Source: Dehalobacter sp. DCM (GTDB lineage Bacteria > Bacillota > Desulfitobacteriia > Desulfitobacteriales > Syntrophobotulaceae). From it: 64,000 nucleotides of DNA. The position numbers were made by a program, and so were the translations under genes. The notes beneath the pieces were generated by a model. It was not told the DNA's origin and made no database searches. It worked only from the letters and a program-made list of their open reading frames with translations. Shown one piece after another: positions 15,979 to 25,495 of the stretch. Numbering within the stretch: position 1 is the first letter of the stretch; each line of letters starts with the position of its first letter. Location: assembly GCF_024972775.1 (NCBI RefSeq), contig NZ_CP092282.1, forward strand, positions 1,240,001 to 1,304,000, written 5' to 3'.

Positions 15979-17317
15979 GTCTGATGAAACACTGATGGAT
16001 CAGATTACGGATATGCTGAAAAAAGCGCAGACTGGAAAATCCGCGATCCCCACACGCCTCAAAGATTGGCGTGTCTATCTTATGCGGACGGAGATGATTT
16101 CGCTGGGGATCAAAAATAACGCTGCCGGCAGCGTGTACTCTCCCCCGGCGGCTAAATTAATGGAAAAGGCAGAGCTGTTTCTGGTCTGGGAAGACGAAAA
16201 GTGCAGCAAAGCTGTTGTGCAAAATCCCCCGCCGGGCAGGGCGGATCATTGGGCGGATCATTGGGCGGCCGAATTAGTCAATTGGCGGGCGGCAGCATTT
16301 TCTGATCCGTATCGAGCGCCGATCCCTGCACCGCAAGCACTGCCGGAAGTCAAAGTGATTGATGCGGCTGTCGAGGAAGTTACAATATCGAATAGAGAGA
16401 CTTTATTTGAATATCAGCGTAAAATCTTAGACGAGCGCCCGCGACAAGCAATGAGCAACGGCCATATCATGGCCATGCTGGGAAATCATCGAATTTGGAC
16501 ATCAACCGGACTTAATGCAGCGTATCACGATAGCCGCTTTGCCGTATCCTGGTCTTTCGACAGTATTGTTGGGGAAAGCTTTGCTCGAAGACGGCTCATC
16601 AGCGGTGCGGAATGGCGATCCCTATGGGATAACTCGGTCATCACGTATAATCAGCTCCAAACAGATGGCTGTCCCGTCTCCCGGAATACAATCATCATAC
16701 TGACTCCTTCTGTCGTCTTCCAGATGATTGAACAATATGTCCTGCCAAATTTTCGGGGGGAAAACGTTTTAGAAGGCCAAAGTCGGTTTGCTGTAAACGA
16801 TTTCGTCACGGAAGCAGTCATTGGGGATACGGGACTGACGCTGGACATTGATCCGCTTCAACCGGACAAATGGGCCAGTTATAGGATGACCGGCGAAGGA
16901 ATTCCGGCGATGCGCACGACGCTGTTAAGCGCAGGAAAAATAAAATCTCCGTATCTGAATCTCAAAGATGCCGGGCGATGGAATGCAGCGCCAACAGCCA
17001 TTCCTCAAGGTGCAGCCGGAATTCGGATCGGTCATAGCAGAGAGGAAAAATGGGAAGAACTGATTGGGACTATCGACGACGGTATCATCATCTTGTCAGT
17101 GCTGGGATTGCATACTCAAAATCCGGTAACCGGAACATTTTCTTTATCAGCTCCTCATGCCCTGCGGATTATGAATGGAACAGTTACCGGCAGGACGGAT
17201 GTTCGTATAACCGGTAACTTTTGGGATATTCTTAAGGACAGTAATACGCAATATGCCACAGAGGAATATCACGATCATCCCTATGTACTCTATGCCGGAC
17301 GCCCTGAAAACCAATAA
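15965..17317 (+). CDS. tldE: TldE/PmbA-type partner subunit
   Basis: This 450-aa protein is the partner of TldD and, as expected for TldE/PmbA, lacks the H-E-x3-H metal motif. Family features are RLKDWRVYLMRTEMISLGI near the start, RRLISGAEWRSLWDN in the middle and the C-terminal ENVLEGQSRFAVND and GTFSLSAPHALRIMNGTVTG. It starts at ATGATG (15965 or 15968) behind GGGGG within the end of tldD. The sequence GRADHWADHWAAELVNW contains a small tandem repeat (gggcggatcatt twice near 16240). It is more diverged from E. coli PmbA than its partner is from TldD. Confidence 0.78.
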   Translation: MMENKSDETLMDQITDMLKKAQTGKSAIPTRLKDWRVYLMRTEMISLGIKNNAAGSVYSPPAAKLMEKAELFLVWEDEKCSKAVVQNPPPGRADHWADHWAAELVNWRAAAFSDPYRAPIPAPQALPEVKVIDAAVEEVTISNRETLFEYQRKILDERPRQAMSNGHIMAMLGNHRIWTSTGLNAAYHDSRFAVSWSFDSIVGESFARRRLISGAEWRSLWDNSVITYNQLQTDGCPVSRNTIIILTPSVVFQMIEQYVLPNFRGENVLEGQSRFAVNDFVTEAVIGDTGLTLDIDPLQPDKWASYRMTGEGIPAMRTTLLSAGKIKSPYLNLKDAGRWNAAPTAIPQGAAGIRIGHSREEKWEELIGTIDDGIIILSVLGLHTQNPVTGTFSLSAPHALRIMNGTVTGRTDVRITGNFWDILKDSNTQYATEEYHDHPYVLYAGRPENQ

Positions 17318-17369
17318 TAGAGAAACATAGGCCATCGATTTATGAAATGATATAAAAGAGGGTAACCGT

Positions 17370-18146
17370 ATGCTTGATTTACATGTACATTTGCTTGGAC
17401 ATCGCGACCGCGAAGCAAACAGAGATAACATCCGGAGTTTCTTAGGCGAAGCTTTACGCAAAAAGCTAACACGGATTGGATTTGCTGATCATGATTATTA
17501 TTGGCATGAACTGAATTTTGACCTTATTCGGGAAACCGCATTGGAATATCCTGAATTAGAAGTACGGGTCGGACTGGAAGTTGACTACCGGGAAGAAAAT
17601 GAGGAGTCCATTCGCAGGATGATTGACCAGTATGATTTTGATTATATTATCGGGTCTGTTCATGAAATCAAGGGCTGGCTTTTTGATTACCCGGAAGAAG
17701 AAGAAGAACACCGTCGTCGTAACCCGGATCAACTCTATACAGATTACTTTTCTCTCATCGAAAAAGCGGCACGCAGCGGCTTATTTGATATCATCGGACA
17801 CATCGATCTGGTCAAGCTTTTTGGAATACGGCCGTATACCGATGTTCGGATTTTAGCCAAACCGGCCTTGGAAGTGATAAAGCAGAACGGACTGGTGGTG
17901 GAAGTCAATACCAACGGCAGATATAAAGCGGTCAATGAATTTTATCCGGATTTTAACCTGATAGAAACAATTAAGCAAATGGATATAGCCTTTACACTGG
18001 GCTCCGATGCCCACGAGTTCGGGAACGTTGGCCGTGATTTATTTGAAGCAGCGAAGCAGCTGGAATCGGCAGGAGTCAGAACACTCACGGGGTTCACCCG
18101 GCGGATACCGGATATACTTCCGATTAAATCCCAAATGGATGTTTAA
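17370..18146 (+). CDS. PHP-domain phosphoesterase, histidinol-phosphatase-like
   Basis: This 258-aa cytoplasmic enzyme is of the PHP superfamily, close to the HisK-type histidinol-phosphatase. Metal-binding motifs are LDLHVHLLGH (His residues at about 5 and 7), GFADHDYYWH (about 37-46), GLEVDY (about 70), GSVHEIKGW (about 95), IIGHIDLVKLFG (about 140) and GSDAHEFGNVG (about 210). The gene stands alone behind tldE with a GAGGG ribosome site. No his genes are nearby, so histidine synthesis cannot be inferred; it may act on another phosphoester. Confidence 0.82.
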   Translation: MLDLHVHLLGHRDREANRDNIRSFLGEALRKKLTRIGFADHDYYWHELNFDLIRETALEYPELEVRVGLEVDYREENEESIRRMIDQYDFDYIIGSVHEIKGWLFDYPEEEEEHRRRNPDQLYTDYFSLIEKAARSGLFDIIGHIDLVKLFGIRPYTDVRILAKPALEVIKQNGLVVEVNTNGRYKAVNEFYPDFNLIETIKQMDIAFTLGSDAHEFGNVGRDLFEAAKQLESAGVRTLTGFTRRIPDILPIKSQMDV

Positions 18147-18241
18147 ATTCTATATTATTCGTCTATACTATGGAATAGTACATCGTAAAATCTAAACATG
18201 ATTTTTCCCTTGTTCACAATAACACATAGGAGATGGATCCA

Positions 18242-18385
18242 ATGATTGAAAAATGCCGAGCCTGTGGCCATGAACACGATGATATTTCCAAAGTATTATT
18301 TCGCCGTAACCATGTAAGCAACCGCATGCTGCCCTATTGTTCCTATTGTATGCGCCGGTTATATAAAGTGCCGTATAGGCCATAA
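18242..18385 (+). CDS. 47-aa zinc-binding protein of unknown function
   Basis: This very short gene has a clear ribosome site (TAGGAGATGG) before ATG 18242. The protein has CRACGHEH near the start and CSYCMRRLYK near the end, a C-x2-C ... C-x2-C zinc pattern, and a basic middle. The C-terminal C-x2-C-M-x2-L/I-x-K/R-L-Y arrangement resembles that of the 66-aa protein at 4654, so the two may form a small family. It could bind RNA, but the function is unknown. Confidence 0.6.
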   Translation: MIEKCRACGHEHDDISKVLFRRNHVSNRMLPYCSYCMRRLYKVPYRP

Positions 18386-18498
18386 ATAGAGATTGATTAA
18401 ATAATTTTCATTATCAAAACTTTGTCCAAAAATATACTTGCCTTTTTTTCTGCACTTTGATATAGTTGCTTGTGTAAAGAGAAAAGGGGGTTGGGATT

Positions 18499-18669
18499 AT
18501 GGCATACGTTATTACAGACGATTGCACCAGCTGCAGCAGCTGCGTTGATGAATGTGCAGTAGGCGCTATCAGCGAAGGCGATGGAAAATATGTCATTGAT
18601 GCCGATACATGCGCAGAATGCGGCGCTTGCGTAGATGCTTGTCCATCCGGCGCGATTATCGAAGAGTAA
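18499..18669 (+). CDS. 2[4Fe-4S] ferredoxin
   Basis: This 56-aa clostridial-type ferredoxin carries electrons between cytoplasmic redox enzymes. Both cluster motifs are complete: CTSCSSCVDEC followed by the Cys-to-Val variant VGAI, and CAECGACVDACPSGAI. In the first half the usual CP is CA, and each half still provides four Cys. A strong AAAAGGGGG site precedes ATG 18499, and the gene has its own terminator, so it is expressed as a single unit. Confidence 0.93.
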   Translation: MAYVITDDCTSCSSCVDECAVGAISEGDGKYVIDADTCAECGACVDACPSGAIIEE

Positions 18670-18689
18670 TTAAATAGTGTCAAAACATA

Positions 18690-18725
18690 AGAAAGAGTAC
18701 CTTGTGATGTACTCTTTCTTTTTGT
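18690..18725 (+). terminator. Terminator of the ferredoxin gene
   Basis: AGAAAGAGTAC, an 8-base loop and GTACTCTTTCT form a perfect 11-bp stem, followed by TTTTGTT. Confidence 0.9.
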
Positions 18726-18867
18726 TATGGACAAATATTGTATTCCAACGCATTGACGCTAACCAGAGCGCATTATATAATTAAAATAATTCTAAGTAAT
18801 AATTGTTAATTTAATTTTTGATTATGCAATAGTCCTCTTATTTTAGAAAGGAAAGGAACTGAGCGTT

Positions 18868-19299
18868 GTGAATGCTGTTGAGATTCTGAAAGGGTTAAAA
18901 GACAAAGGAATACGCTTTACTCCCCAAAGACAGGCTATATTGGAATATTTGCTGGCAACAGATACGCATCCGACCGCAGAGGAAATATATAAACAGGTCA
19001 AGCTCAGATTTCCCGGTGTCAGTCTCGGAACGATCTACAACACCTTAAATATGTTGAAGGACCATGGGTATCTTCTGGAACTCCCGTGCGGGGATATGTC
19101 CAGTCGTTTTGACGGCAACCCGAATAACCATTATCATGTGATGTGTACCAGCTGTGGTAAGGTTGTTGATTTTCACAGTAACCTGATCGATATGGATAAA
19201 ATGGTTACGGATAATACCGGCTTTGATATTCATACCCATAACCTGGTATTTTACGGCACGTGCCCTGCATGTCAAAAGGAAAATCTAAGATTGAACTAA
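18868..19299 (+). CDS. perR: Fur-family regulator, PerR-like
   Basis: This 143-aa winged-helix regulator probably senses peroxide with a metal cofactor. It has the DNA-binding segment FTPQRQAILEYLLATDTHPT and VSLGTIYNTLNMLKDHGYL. The sensor segment is SRFDGNPNNHYHVMC, and two C-x2-C zinc motifs (CTSCGK, CPACQK) hold the structural zinc. The Asp in SRFDG and the clustered His residues fit PerR rather than Fur. It starts at GTG 18868. An AT-rich stretch upstream (18776-18792, TATAATTAAAATAAT) resembles a PerR box only loosely, so autoregulation is a weak guess. Confidence 0.82.
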   Translation: MNAVEILKGLKDKGIRFTPQRQAILEYLLATDTHPTAEEIYKQVKLRFPGVSLGTIYNTLNMLKDHGYLLELPCGDMSSRFDGNPNNHYHVMCTSCGKVVDFHSNLIDMDKMVTDNTGFDIHTHNLVFYGTCPACQKENLRLN

Positions 19300-19377
19300 A
19301 CCTGAGGTATTCAATCGCGAGATAATGTGAACATAAGCCTGAGAGTGAACACATTGAGATCGGTTGGACTAATTAAA

Positions 19378-19410
19378 ATAACCGGAATATATTTCCGGTT
19401 ATCTTATTTT
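19378..19410 (+). terminator. Terminator of perR
   Basis: ATAACCGGAA, loop TATAT and TTCCGGTTAT form a 10-bp stem, followed by CTTATTTT. Confidence 0.85.
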
Positions 19411-19468
19411 GGAAGGTTTTTTCTATTTCGTTCTCGAAATAAGATAATGATTGGCAGACCCCCCGCTC

Positions 19469-19498
19469 AGTACCATGTAACACCTAAAATTGTAATAT
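19469..19498 (+). repeat. Second copy of one end of the 163-bp element
   Basis: AGTACCATGTAA is identical to the left end of the inverted-repeat element at 14263, and the next 17 bases remain similar (CACCTAAAATTGTAATAT). No opposite arm was found here, so this is a solo end or chance remnant. Confidence 0.45.
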
Positions 19499-19535
19499 AA
19501 TGAGGAGCAGATTAATACTGATTTTGAGGAGTTCT

Positions 19536-21665
19536 ATGTTCAAAAGAATAACGGGCATTTTTATTGCACTTTTAATATTATCAATTCTCATCTTAACTCT
19601 GTATTGGGACAGTGTTCCAGGAACAGCACTATTTAGTGATACCCCGGTCACGACTCCCTACAGGATGGCTCAAGACTTTAGCGGAAAATGGAACAGCTAT
19701 TCGTCACTAAGAGAAGCATGGAACAGCGAGAACCGGGCCCAGGAGGCACATTTGCACTTTTTACCGGCGAGTAAAACGGATAATGTCATTATTCCCTCGA
19801 ATAGCGGCATAGAGGTTATCGCGAAAAAGTTCTCAGTGACAGGGAAGTGGAGCTATAAGACGGCCCAACTTGTGGTTGAAGGGGTTTATGGCAATGCCGA
19901 CATTTACTTGAATGGTATGGACGACGTCCATTTTATCGGCAAGATAGAAGGGAATGGCGGCGTTTATACTCTGAATTTTTCTCCTTCGCGTTTTGACTTT
20001 AGCAATACCAATATTCTTCTGATCAAGGTTTCCAAAAGCAGTATGGATTACAGCAAGGCTTTCGGTTGGCTGTGGCCGGAGAAAGGAAAAATAACCGGAA
20101 AGGTTCACTTGCAGGCAGTCTGTGAAACAACCATCGATGTGTCGCAAATCGCCATTAACTATGATCCAATGAAAAAACAAATGGCAGCCACGGTTACGAT
20201 CGGTCACCATGATTTACTCGAACAAGGTCCGTGGGCTCTGCGAGGGGAACTTTTTTCAAAAGGACAAAAGATTGCGGCATGTACCTTGCCGTTAAATACG
20301 AACGGAAAGGAAGAACAAACAGCAAAACTCCTGTTTACAGTTCTGAATGGGCATTATTGGACGGCCAAGGATCCTTTCCTCTATGAAATCAATCTGGAAT
20401 TGACGAATAACCGAGGCGAATTTGATTCCGTTCAACTTCCGATTGGGATGAGAGACTCAAAAGATATACAGGTAGATGGGGAAATCATCTCACAAGTACA
20501 AGCATATCAAATAAGTCACGAACGGAAAATCGATGCGTATTTGCAGTCGTTAAAAAATAGTGGAAAAAACACCGTTTATTTCATGGGCTTTTTCCCAAAT
20601 GAGAGCTGGCTCTATGCCGCAGATAAACTTGGCGTCAATGTCTGGCTGGAACTTCCAGCTAATATGGCAGCGGGAACAAAACTGCCTCAGCCAGCTCAGT
20701 TTAAAGAACTGATCGCCCTGGCGGCGAAGCATCCTTCCGTATTCGCTTGGACAACGGCAAAGGGTCTGGAGGATTCGCTTGAAACCACGGGTTATTTGCA
20801 GAAGATAGCGGGTACTCTGGCCGGTTTCTCAACCTATCATTTGGTCCTTATCAACAGCCCGGACATTACCACTGAAGTCACCCCGATTGTTTTGACGCCT
20901 GATGGTTTATCCGGCGACTGGGGATCATTAAACTACTTAGCGGATAACGGTGCATCAAATGGCACCAACAAAGGAAACGCCAATGTGAGAGCAGAGCGCG
21001 TGGCGGTTATCCTATGGCTCGTATGGCTGATCTTTGTCAGTATTCAGAACTTCCTGTCATTTCGCTGGAAATATAGAGAACTCGCCAATGATATTCCTAA
21101 AATGTCGGTACGAAAAGCATTCTTTTGGTGCGCGATGGCGTTAGTCAGTCGTATGGCCACCCTGGCAATTTTCGTGACGCTTTTGATCCAGCGCTTACCC
21201 GTAAGCATTCCCCCGTGGGTGCCGTATGATCTGTCAATGCTCACAATGATCCAAGCGATACCTTCGGTTGCTGTCGCTTTCTTCCTCACATTTTTGCTTG
21301 TTTGTCTGCGGCTTTTACAGACCGGAGTAGCCGCGCCGGCGTTTCCTGATAATCCGGACGCCTTAGGTCTTGCCTGTTGGATAGAACGAAAATATGGTTG
21401 GAATTTACTGTTCGGTATCGCCATCATCCTGATGGTTTATGGGTTGCCGTTTTATATCCCAATCGCCGTTTATCTTGTCCTATCTCTGATTTTTCTGCCG
21501 GCGAGGATACGCAGTGCCTGGATAACGGGTGGAAGCTATTTCCCGCTGCTCGTCGTGCCGGGTACGATCTTGCTTGCGCTCCTGATACTCTGCGCCTGGC
21601 ATTATCCCGATTTTGTGTATCTGTATAAGGTGATTCTGCCGAATATCGCGCTGCCGTTTCATTGA
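19536..21665 (+). CDS. Membrane protein with glycoside-hydrolase-2-like extracellular region
   Basis: This 709-aa protein has an N-terminal signal anchor (about 4-25). A large outside part follows, with a sugar-binding-like jelly roll (about 85-190, with LVVEGVYGNADIYLNG) and segments reminiscent of a TIM barrel of GH2 beta-galactosidases (KNTVYFMGFFPNESWLYAADKLGVNVWLELPA). The C-terminal 230 residues hold about six membrane helices. The usual GH2 catalytic Glu pair is not evident, so it may bind rather than cleave glycans. ATG 19536 has GAGGAG 6 bases upstream; ATG 19500 is weaker. It is a stand-alone gene with its own terminator. Confidence 0.6.
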   Translation: MFKRITGIFIALLILSILILTLYWDSVPGTALFSDTPVTTPYRMAQDFSGKWNSYSSLREAWNSENRAQEAHLHFLPASKTDNVIIPSNSGIEVIAKKFSVTGKWSYKTAQLVVEGVYGNADIYLNGMDDVHFIGKIEGNGGVYTLNFSPSRFDFSNTNILLIKVSKSSMDYSKAFGWLWPEKGKITGKVHLQAVCETTIDVSQIAINYDPMKKQMAATVTIGHHDLLEQGPWALRGELFSKGQKIAACTLPLNTNGKEEQTAKLLFTVLNGHYWTAKDPFLYEINLELTNNRGEFDSVQLPIGMRDSKDIQVDGEIISQVQAYQISHERKIDAYLQSLKNSGKNTVYFMGFFPNESWLYAADKLGVNVWLELPANMAAGTKLPQPAQFKELIALAAKHPSVFAWTTAKGLEDSLETTGYLQKIAGTLAGFSTYHLVLINSPDITTEVTPIVLTPDGLSGDWGSLNYLADNGASNGTNKGNANVRAERVAVILWLVWLIFVSIQNFLSFRWKYRELANDIPKMSVRKAFFWCAMALVSRMATLAIFVTLLIQRLPVSIPPWVPYDLSMLTMIQAIPSVAVAFFLTFLLVCLRLLQTGVAAPAFPDNPDALGLACWIERKYGWNLLFGIAIILMVYGLPFYIPIAVYLVLSLIFLPARIRSAWITGGSYFPLLVVPGTILLALLILCAWHYPDFVYLYKVILPNIALPFH

Positions 21666-21684
21666 TAGAATAAGGAAAATATAG

Positions 21685-21727
21685 AAAAACAGATGCTTTT
21701 TTTGAATTGAAGCATCTGTTTTTTTCT
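21685..21727 (+). terminator. Terminator after the glycosidase-like gene
   Basis: AAAAACAGATGCTT and AAGCATCTGTTTTT form a 14-bp stem with an 11-base loop and a T run. Confidence 0.9.
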
Positions 21728-21927
21728 ATGGGGCTTATGAATTTCTATTATTAAAGAATTTAATGCGTTCGATTAAGAAATTCGATCCATATTTCATTTT
21801 TATGTGTTCAATTGAGAATTGGAATTTTACATGGTGTTGAAGGTGTTTTACAATAGGAAAAAATGACTCGAGTTCTATATTTTTGATTTTTTTTCATTCT
21901 TAAGATTATTGATTGAGGAGTAGGATT

Positions 21928-22944
21928 ATGAACATACAAATAAAAAACAATACAGTGTCCTGTTCATTTGGGAATAACGCGAATTATATTTTAGGGATTC
22001 TATTTACATTAATGATATCCATGCTGGGCACGTTTTTAGCCAATCTTCCTGTTATCGGAAAAATCGGACCAATGATTATTTCGATTATTATTGCAGTAGT
22101 GTATCGGAATGTGATTGGATATCCGGAGCTAATACGCAAAGGAATCACGTTCACCAGCCAGCACATACTGCGTTTCGCCATCATTTTGTATGGTTTTAAA
22201 CTCAATATGGATGTCATTATTCACCAAGGGGCAGGATTGTTATTGCGTGGAAGCTTGACGATCGTAATTGCAATTATGGTCACGATGATAATCTCATATT
22301 TACTGCATGGCGAGAAGCAGCTCTCATTGTTACTGGGCATTGGTACCGGTATATGTGGGGCGGCGGCTATAGCCGCTGCTGCTCCTATTCTGGATGCAGA
22401 TCAGAAAGATACCGCGATCAGTGTCGGAATCATCGCACTTATCGGGACCATTTTCACCATCTTGTATTCGATTATTATGCCGTATTTACCGTTAAGCCTG
22501 GAGCAATATGCTATTTGGAGTGGTCTGAGCCTGCATGAAATTGCCCATGTAGCCGCGGCGGCTTCGCCTGCCGGAAATAGTGCCTTAGCTGTAGGATTAC
22601 TCGCGAAACTTTGCAGAGTCTTTTTACTGATCCCTTTTTGCTTTGGCTTATCCTTATTCATAAGGATTAAGGGAAATAAGAATAAAACCAAAGTTCCAAT
22701 GCCATGGTTTCTATTAGGGTTTATTGCAACAAGTTTAATTGGCACCTATCTGCCTATTCCCCAAAACGTGCTTCAGAACGTTTCAGTAATAGCCACTTAT
22801 CTGCTTGCAGCGGCTATGGTTGGATTAGGATTAAACGTCCAGTTTTCAAGCCTAAATACAAGGATTTTTAAATCTCTCCTGTCAATGACGATAGCGTCAA
22901 TTCTTGTATCGGGTATCTCATTTCTTATAACCTATATTTGTTAA
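21928..22944 (+). CDS. YeiH-family (UPF0324) membrane protein, putative anion exporter
   Basis: This 338-aa integral membrane protein has about 10 hydrophobic helices. It belongs to the YeiH/UPF0324 family, sometimes called putative sulfate exporters. Typical motifs are ILYGFKLNMDVI, LLLGIGTGICGAAAIAAAAPIL (a conserved glycine/alanine-rich helix), SGLSLHEIAHVAAA and AAMVGLGLNVQFSSL. ATG 21928 has GAGGAG 8 bases upstream; the frame opens slightly earlier, at 21913. It converges with a LysR-family gene, and in many genomes yeiH genes lie next to LysR regulators. The substrate is unproven. Confidence 0.8.
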   Translation: MNIQIKNNTVSCSFGNNANYILGILFTLMISMLGTFLANLPVIGKIGPMIISIIIAVVYRNVIGYPELIRKGITFTSQHILRFAIILYGFKLNMDVIIHQGAGLLLRGSLTIVIAIMVTMIISYLLHGEKQLSLLLGIGTGICGAAAIAAAAPILDADQKDTAISVGIIALIGTIFTILYSIIMPYLPLSLEQYAIWSGLSLHEIAHVAAAASPAGNSALAVGLLAKLCRVFLLIPFCFGLSLFIRIKGNKNKTKVPMPWFLLGFIATSLIGTYLPIPQNVLQNVSVIATYLLAAAMVGLGLNVQFSSLNTRIFKSLLSMTIASILVSGISFLITYIC

Positions 22945-23080
22945 TAGCCTCAGTGGTAACATCACTAGCATTTGTAAACAATTTGAGCTGTATGCGATTA
23001 AACCTAAACGTTGTTTTCTTCACGGCATGTGGAAACTTGTTGTTATATCATATGATCAAAAAATTTTTTATATCTAAGTG

Positions 23081-24004
23081 CTAATAATGGGTCTTTAAAA
23101 TATTTAAGAAATCATTATAAGCAGGAGATGCTCCCTTTTTTTTGTTTGTAATAATACCGACATAATATTTAATATCATCACTTATCGGAATACAACTAAT
23201 ATCATCCGGGAAGTGTTGAGGATTCTTTTTATAATTGTATTCCGAAGTTAAATTAACCATTAGTCCTTGGGCCGAAGTCTTAGTATTCGTGAAAAAATTG
23301 TCCGATTCGAGAGTTATTTGGGGTTCCCCATAAAGGTCTGAATACGTTTCCAAGTAATTTATTAGACTTTTTAAACGATTATTTACGACAAGTTGACACT
23401 GAAGCAATTCTTTTATCGATATCGATTTCTTTGAACCAAGCGGTGATTTTTTTCCTGCCACAACCATGACATTTGTCAGAAATAATTTTTCCAACACAAG
23501 ATTCTTTTTCTTCAATATTTCTTTAATATTCTTGATATTATTATTGATGAAAGACACCAAACCAATGTCGGCATATTCTTCAGATAATTGCTCGATAATT
23601 TCAAGCGAATCCATTTCTTTTAGACACAGCTTTACATCAGGATTGGTACTCTTAAATTCTGAAACTGTTCTTGGAATGATATAGGGGAAAAAGAGAGGTG
23701 CTGCATAAATATTTACAGTACATAAACGTTTTTCTAATGATGACTTCTTGACTGCGGATGTTTCTTTTCTTAAATCTTTCAGCTCATCAAGGAACCTCGT
23801 AGCCCAATGTACGTACTTTTCTCCAGCTTCTGTAAGCTCGACCCCACTATAGGTGCGCTTCAATAAAGCAACATCCAGCTCTTTTTCCAATAAGGAAATC
23901 GCGCTGCTTAGACCCTGATGGGATACATACAGGCGTTTACTGGCATGTGATATGGACTTTGTTTTTGCAATTTCTATGAGATATTCCAAATGCTCAGTTC
24001 GCAT
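23081..24004 (-). CDS. LysR-family transcriptional regulator
   Basis: This 307-aa protein has an N-terminal winged helix-turn-helix (YLIEIAKTKSISHASKRLYV then SHQGLSSAISLLEKEL, about 5-55) and a LysR effector-binding domain. The spacing matches the other two LysR proteins at 29717 and 62603, which share the SISxA..LYISHQG pattern, so the three are paralogues. It could control the convergent YeiH gene or the island genes to its right, since it is the leftmost gene of the minus-strand group. The effector is unknown. Confidence 0.85.
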   Translation of the reverse strand: MRTEHLEYLIEIAKTKSISHASKRLYVSHQGLSSAISLLEKELDVALLKRTYSGVELTEAGEKYVHWATRFLDELKDLRKETSAVKKSSLEKRLCTVNIYAAPLFFPYIIPRTVSEFKSTNPDVKLCLKEMDSLEIIEQLSEEYADIGLVSFINNNIKNIKEILKKKNLVLEKLFLTNVMVVAGKKSPLGSKKSISIKELLQCQLVVNNRLKSLINYLETYSDLYGEPQITLESDNFFTNTKTSAQGLMVNLTSEYNYKKNPQHFPDDISCIPISDDIKYYVGIITNKKKGASPAYNDFLNILKTHY

Positions 24005-24135
24005 TATAATCCTCCTAAAGATAAGAGTGTCCCCATAGAATCACCGATTAAACGCTATGAAGTAATAAAAATTAATGCGAATAATTTTATTATTCCATAA
24101 AAACAAGTATATATTAATTCCCCCTTTTCCGTAAC

Positions 24136-24948
24136 TCATTTGAACAAAAGTTCTAAAATATTTGAATTAACATTTAAGGACACATTGATTCGTCCATTTT
24201 CCCGATGGACATTAACAGGGTAATCCAAAAAGCTGGAAAGTGATTCACGATTAAAGATATCTGTTGTAAGGCCTTTATTAAAGACGATACCGTTTTTTAA
24301 CAGCAGACAGCGCTCAAAAATATTCATTATCTCCTCTGGGTAGTGGGTAATCAATATAATCGTCATATCGGTTCCCAAGGCCAGATTACGTATAGTGCTG
24401 AATAGATATTCACGGTTGAAAACATCCAAGCCGGTACCCGGCTCATCCAGGATAAGAATTTGAGGATTAGCTATCAAAGACCTTGCCAATAGGACAATTT
24501 GTTGTTCCCCTTTTGATAGAAAATCATAAGGATGATTGATTTTATGGGGTAATCTTAATTCCTTCAAAAGAGTCTTGGCTCTTTTGATGTCTTGAGTTGT
24601 AATATCGTAATCCAATCCCATAGTACCGAAAAGACCGCTCAAAATAATTTCCAGGGCAGATTCTTTGGAATAAACCTTATCAAAAAAGGAACAGCTGACC
24701 CAGCCAATTTTTCTGCGTAATAACAGGATGCTGTCGTCCCTATAGGGTTGGCCAAACACTTTTAAGTCACCATGAGTAGGAAAAGCGTACCCGGCAATGA
24801 TACTGAGCAGCGTGGTTTTTCCGCTGCCGTTCAGACCGAATACAACCCAATGCTCGCCTTTGTTGACAGTCCAATTAATATTTTTTAAGATGTAATGATT
24901 CCCGGCTTTATAACCTAATTGAGCCGCTTCAAATATTGGTTGTCTCAC
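24136..24948 (-). CDS. ABC transporter ATP-binding protein without a partner permease
   Basis: This 270-aa ATPase has Walker A (GLNGSGKTT, about 39-47), a signature variant LSKGEQQ, Walker B (QILILDEPGTGLD) and the H-loop (LITHYPEE). No permease or binding protein lies next to it. It resembles the ModF/YlmA group of single ATPases. It overlaps the upstream zinc-ribbon gene by 4 bases, so the two are translationally coupled. Because the island encodes many molybdenum enzymes, a molybdate-related role is conceivable but not shown. Confidence 0.75.
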   Translation of the reverse strand: MRQPIFEAAQLGYKAGNHYILKNINWTVNKGEHWVVFGLNGSGKTTLLSIIAGYAFPTHGDLKVFGQPYRDDSILLLRRKIGWVSCSFFDKVYSKESALEIILSGLFGTMGLDYDITTQDIKRAKTLLKELRLPHKINHPYDFLSKGEQQIVLLARSLIANPQILILDEPGTGLDVFNREYLFSTIRNLALGTDMTIILITHYPEEIMNIFERCLLLKNGIVFNKGLTTDIFNRESLSSFLDYPVNVHRENGRINVSLNVNSNILELLFK

Positions 24949-25328
24949 GGTTTGCCCTCGCTGCTGTCTGGGATATCCTGCATTGTATACGGAGATAGAG
25001 AAATCTTCATACCGTTTTTATCTAAAATACCCCAATTCTTGCATCCCCAACTGAGGATCTCGCACACTTTGGAAATATTGAGCTTATAGGTTCTATCATT
25101 TTCCTCTAAATCATGAAAATAATTAAAATCTAATTCATCTACAAAAGTTTTGGCTGCTTCATAGATTTCCGGCTCAGTGCCAAATTCAATTTTTTCACAA
25201 CTGGGACAAAATAATTCGGCTCCCGCGCCGCCATACTTGTTGAAAATAATTACACGTATTTCTAATGGGCCTCCGCAATGTTTGCAGCAGCACCTTTTTT
25301 CACGTTCTTTCATGTCCTCTGATCGCAT
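24945..25328 (-). CDS. Zinc-ribbon protein of unknown function, paired with the ATPase
   Basis: I do not recognise this protein of about 127 aa. It starts with a Cys cluster (CCCKHCGG) and a second pair (CPSCEK) that together form a zinc ribbon, followed by an acidic domain with WGCKNWGIL. The frame opens at TTG 25346; ATG 25328 is the better start because GAGG lies upstream. It overlaps the following ABC ATPase gene by ATGA-type coupling. Confidence 0.6.
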   Translation of the reverse strand: MRSEDMKEREKRCCCKHCGGPLEIRVIIFNKYGGAGAELFCPSCEKIEFGTEPEIYEAAKTFVDELDFNYFHDLEENDRTYKLNISKVCEILSWGCKNWGILDKNGMKISLSPYTMQDIPDSSEGKP

Positions 25329-25495
25329 TTTAGATAAATACCTCAATATTTATTTTCTGCCTTGCTTTACGCCTAATTTATCGCTTATCTATAATACAAA
25401 GTAAAGTATAGTTTTTGTTATCATTCATTAAAATTACTTTTCTTAATAATTGTCATAAAAAAACAATAGAGATATGTATATCGTCTTTAGGTAAA

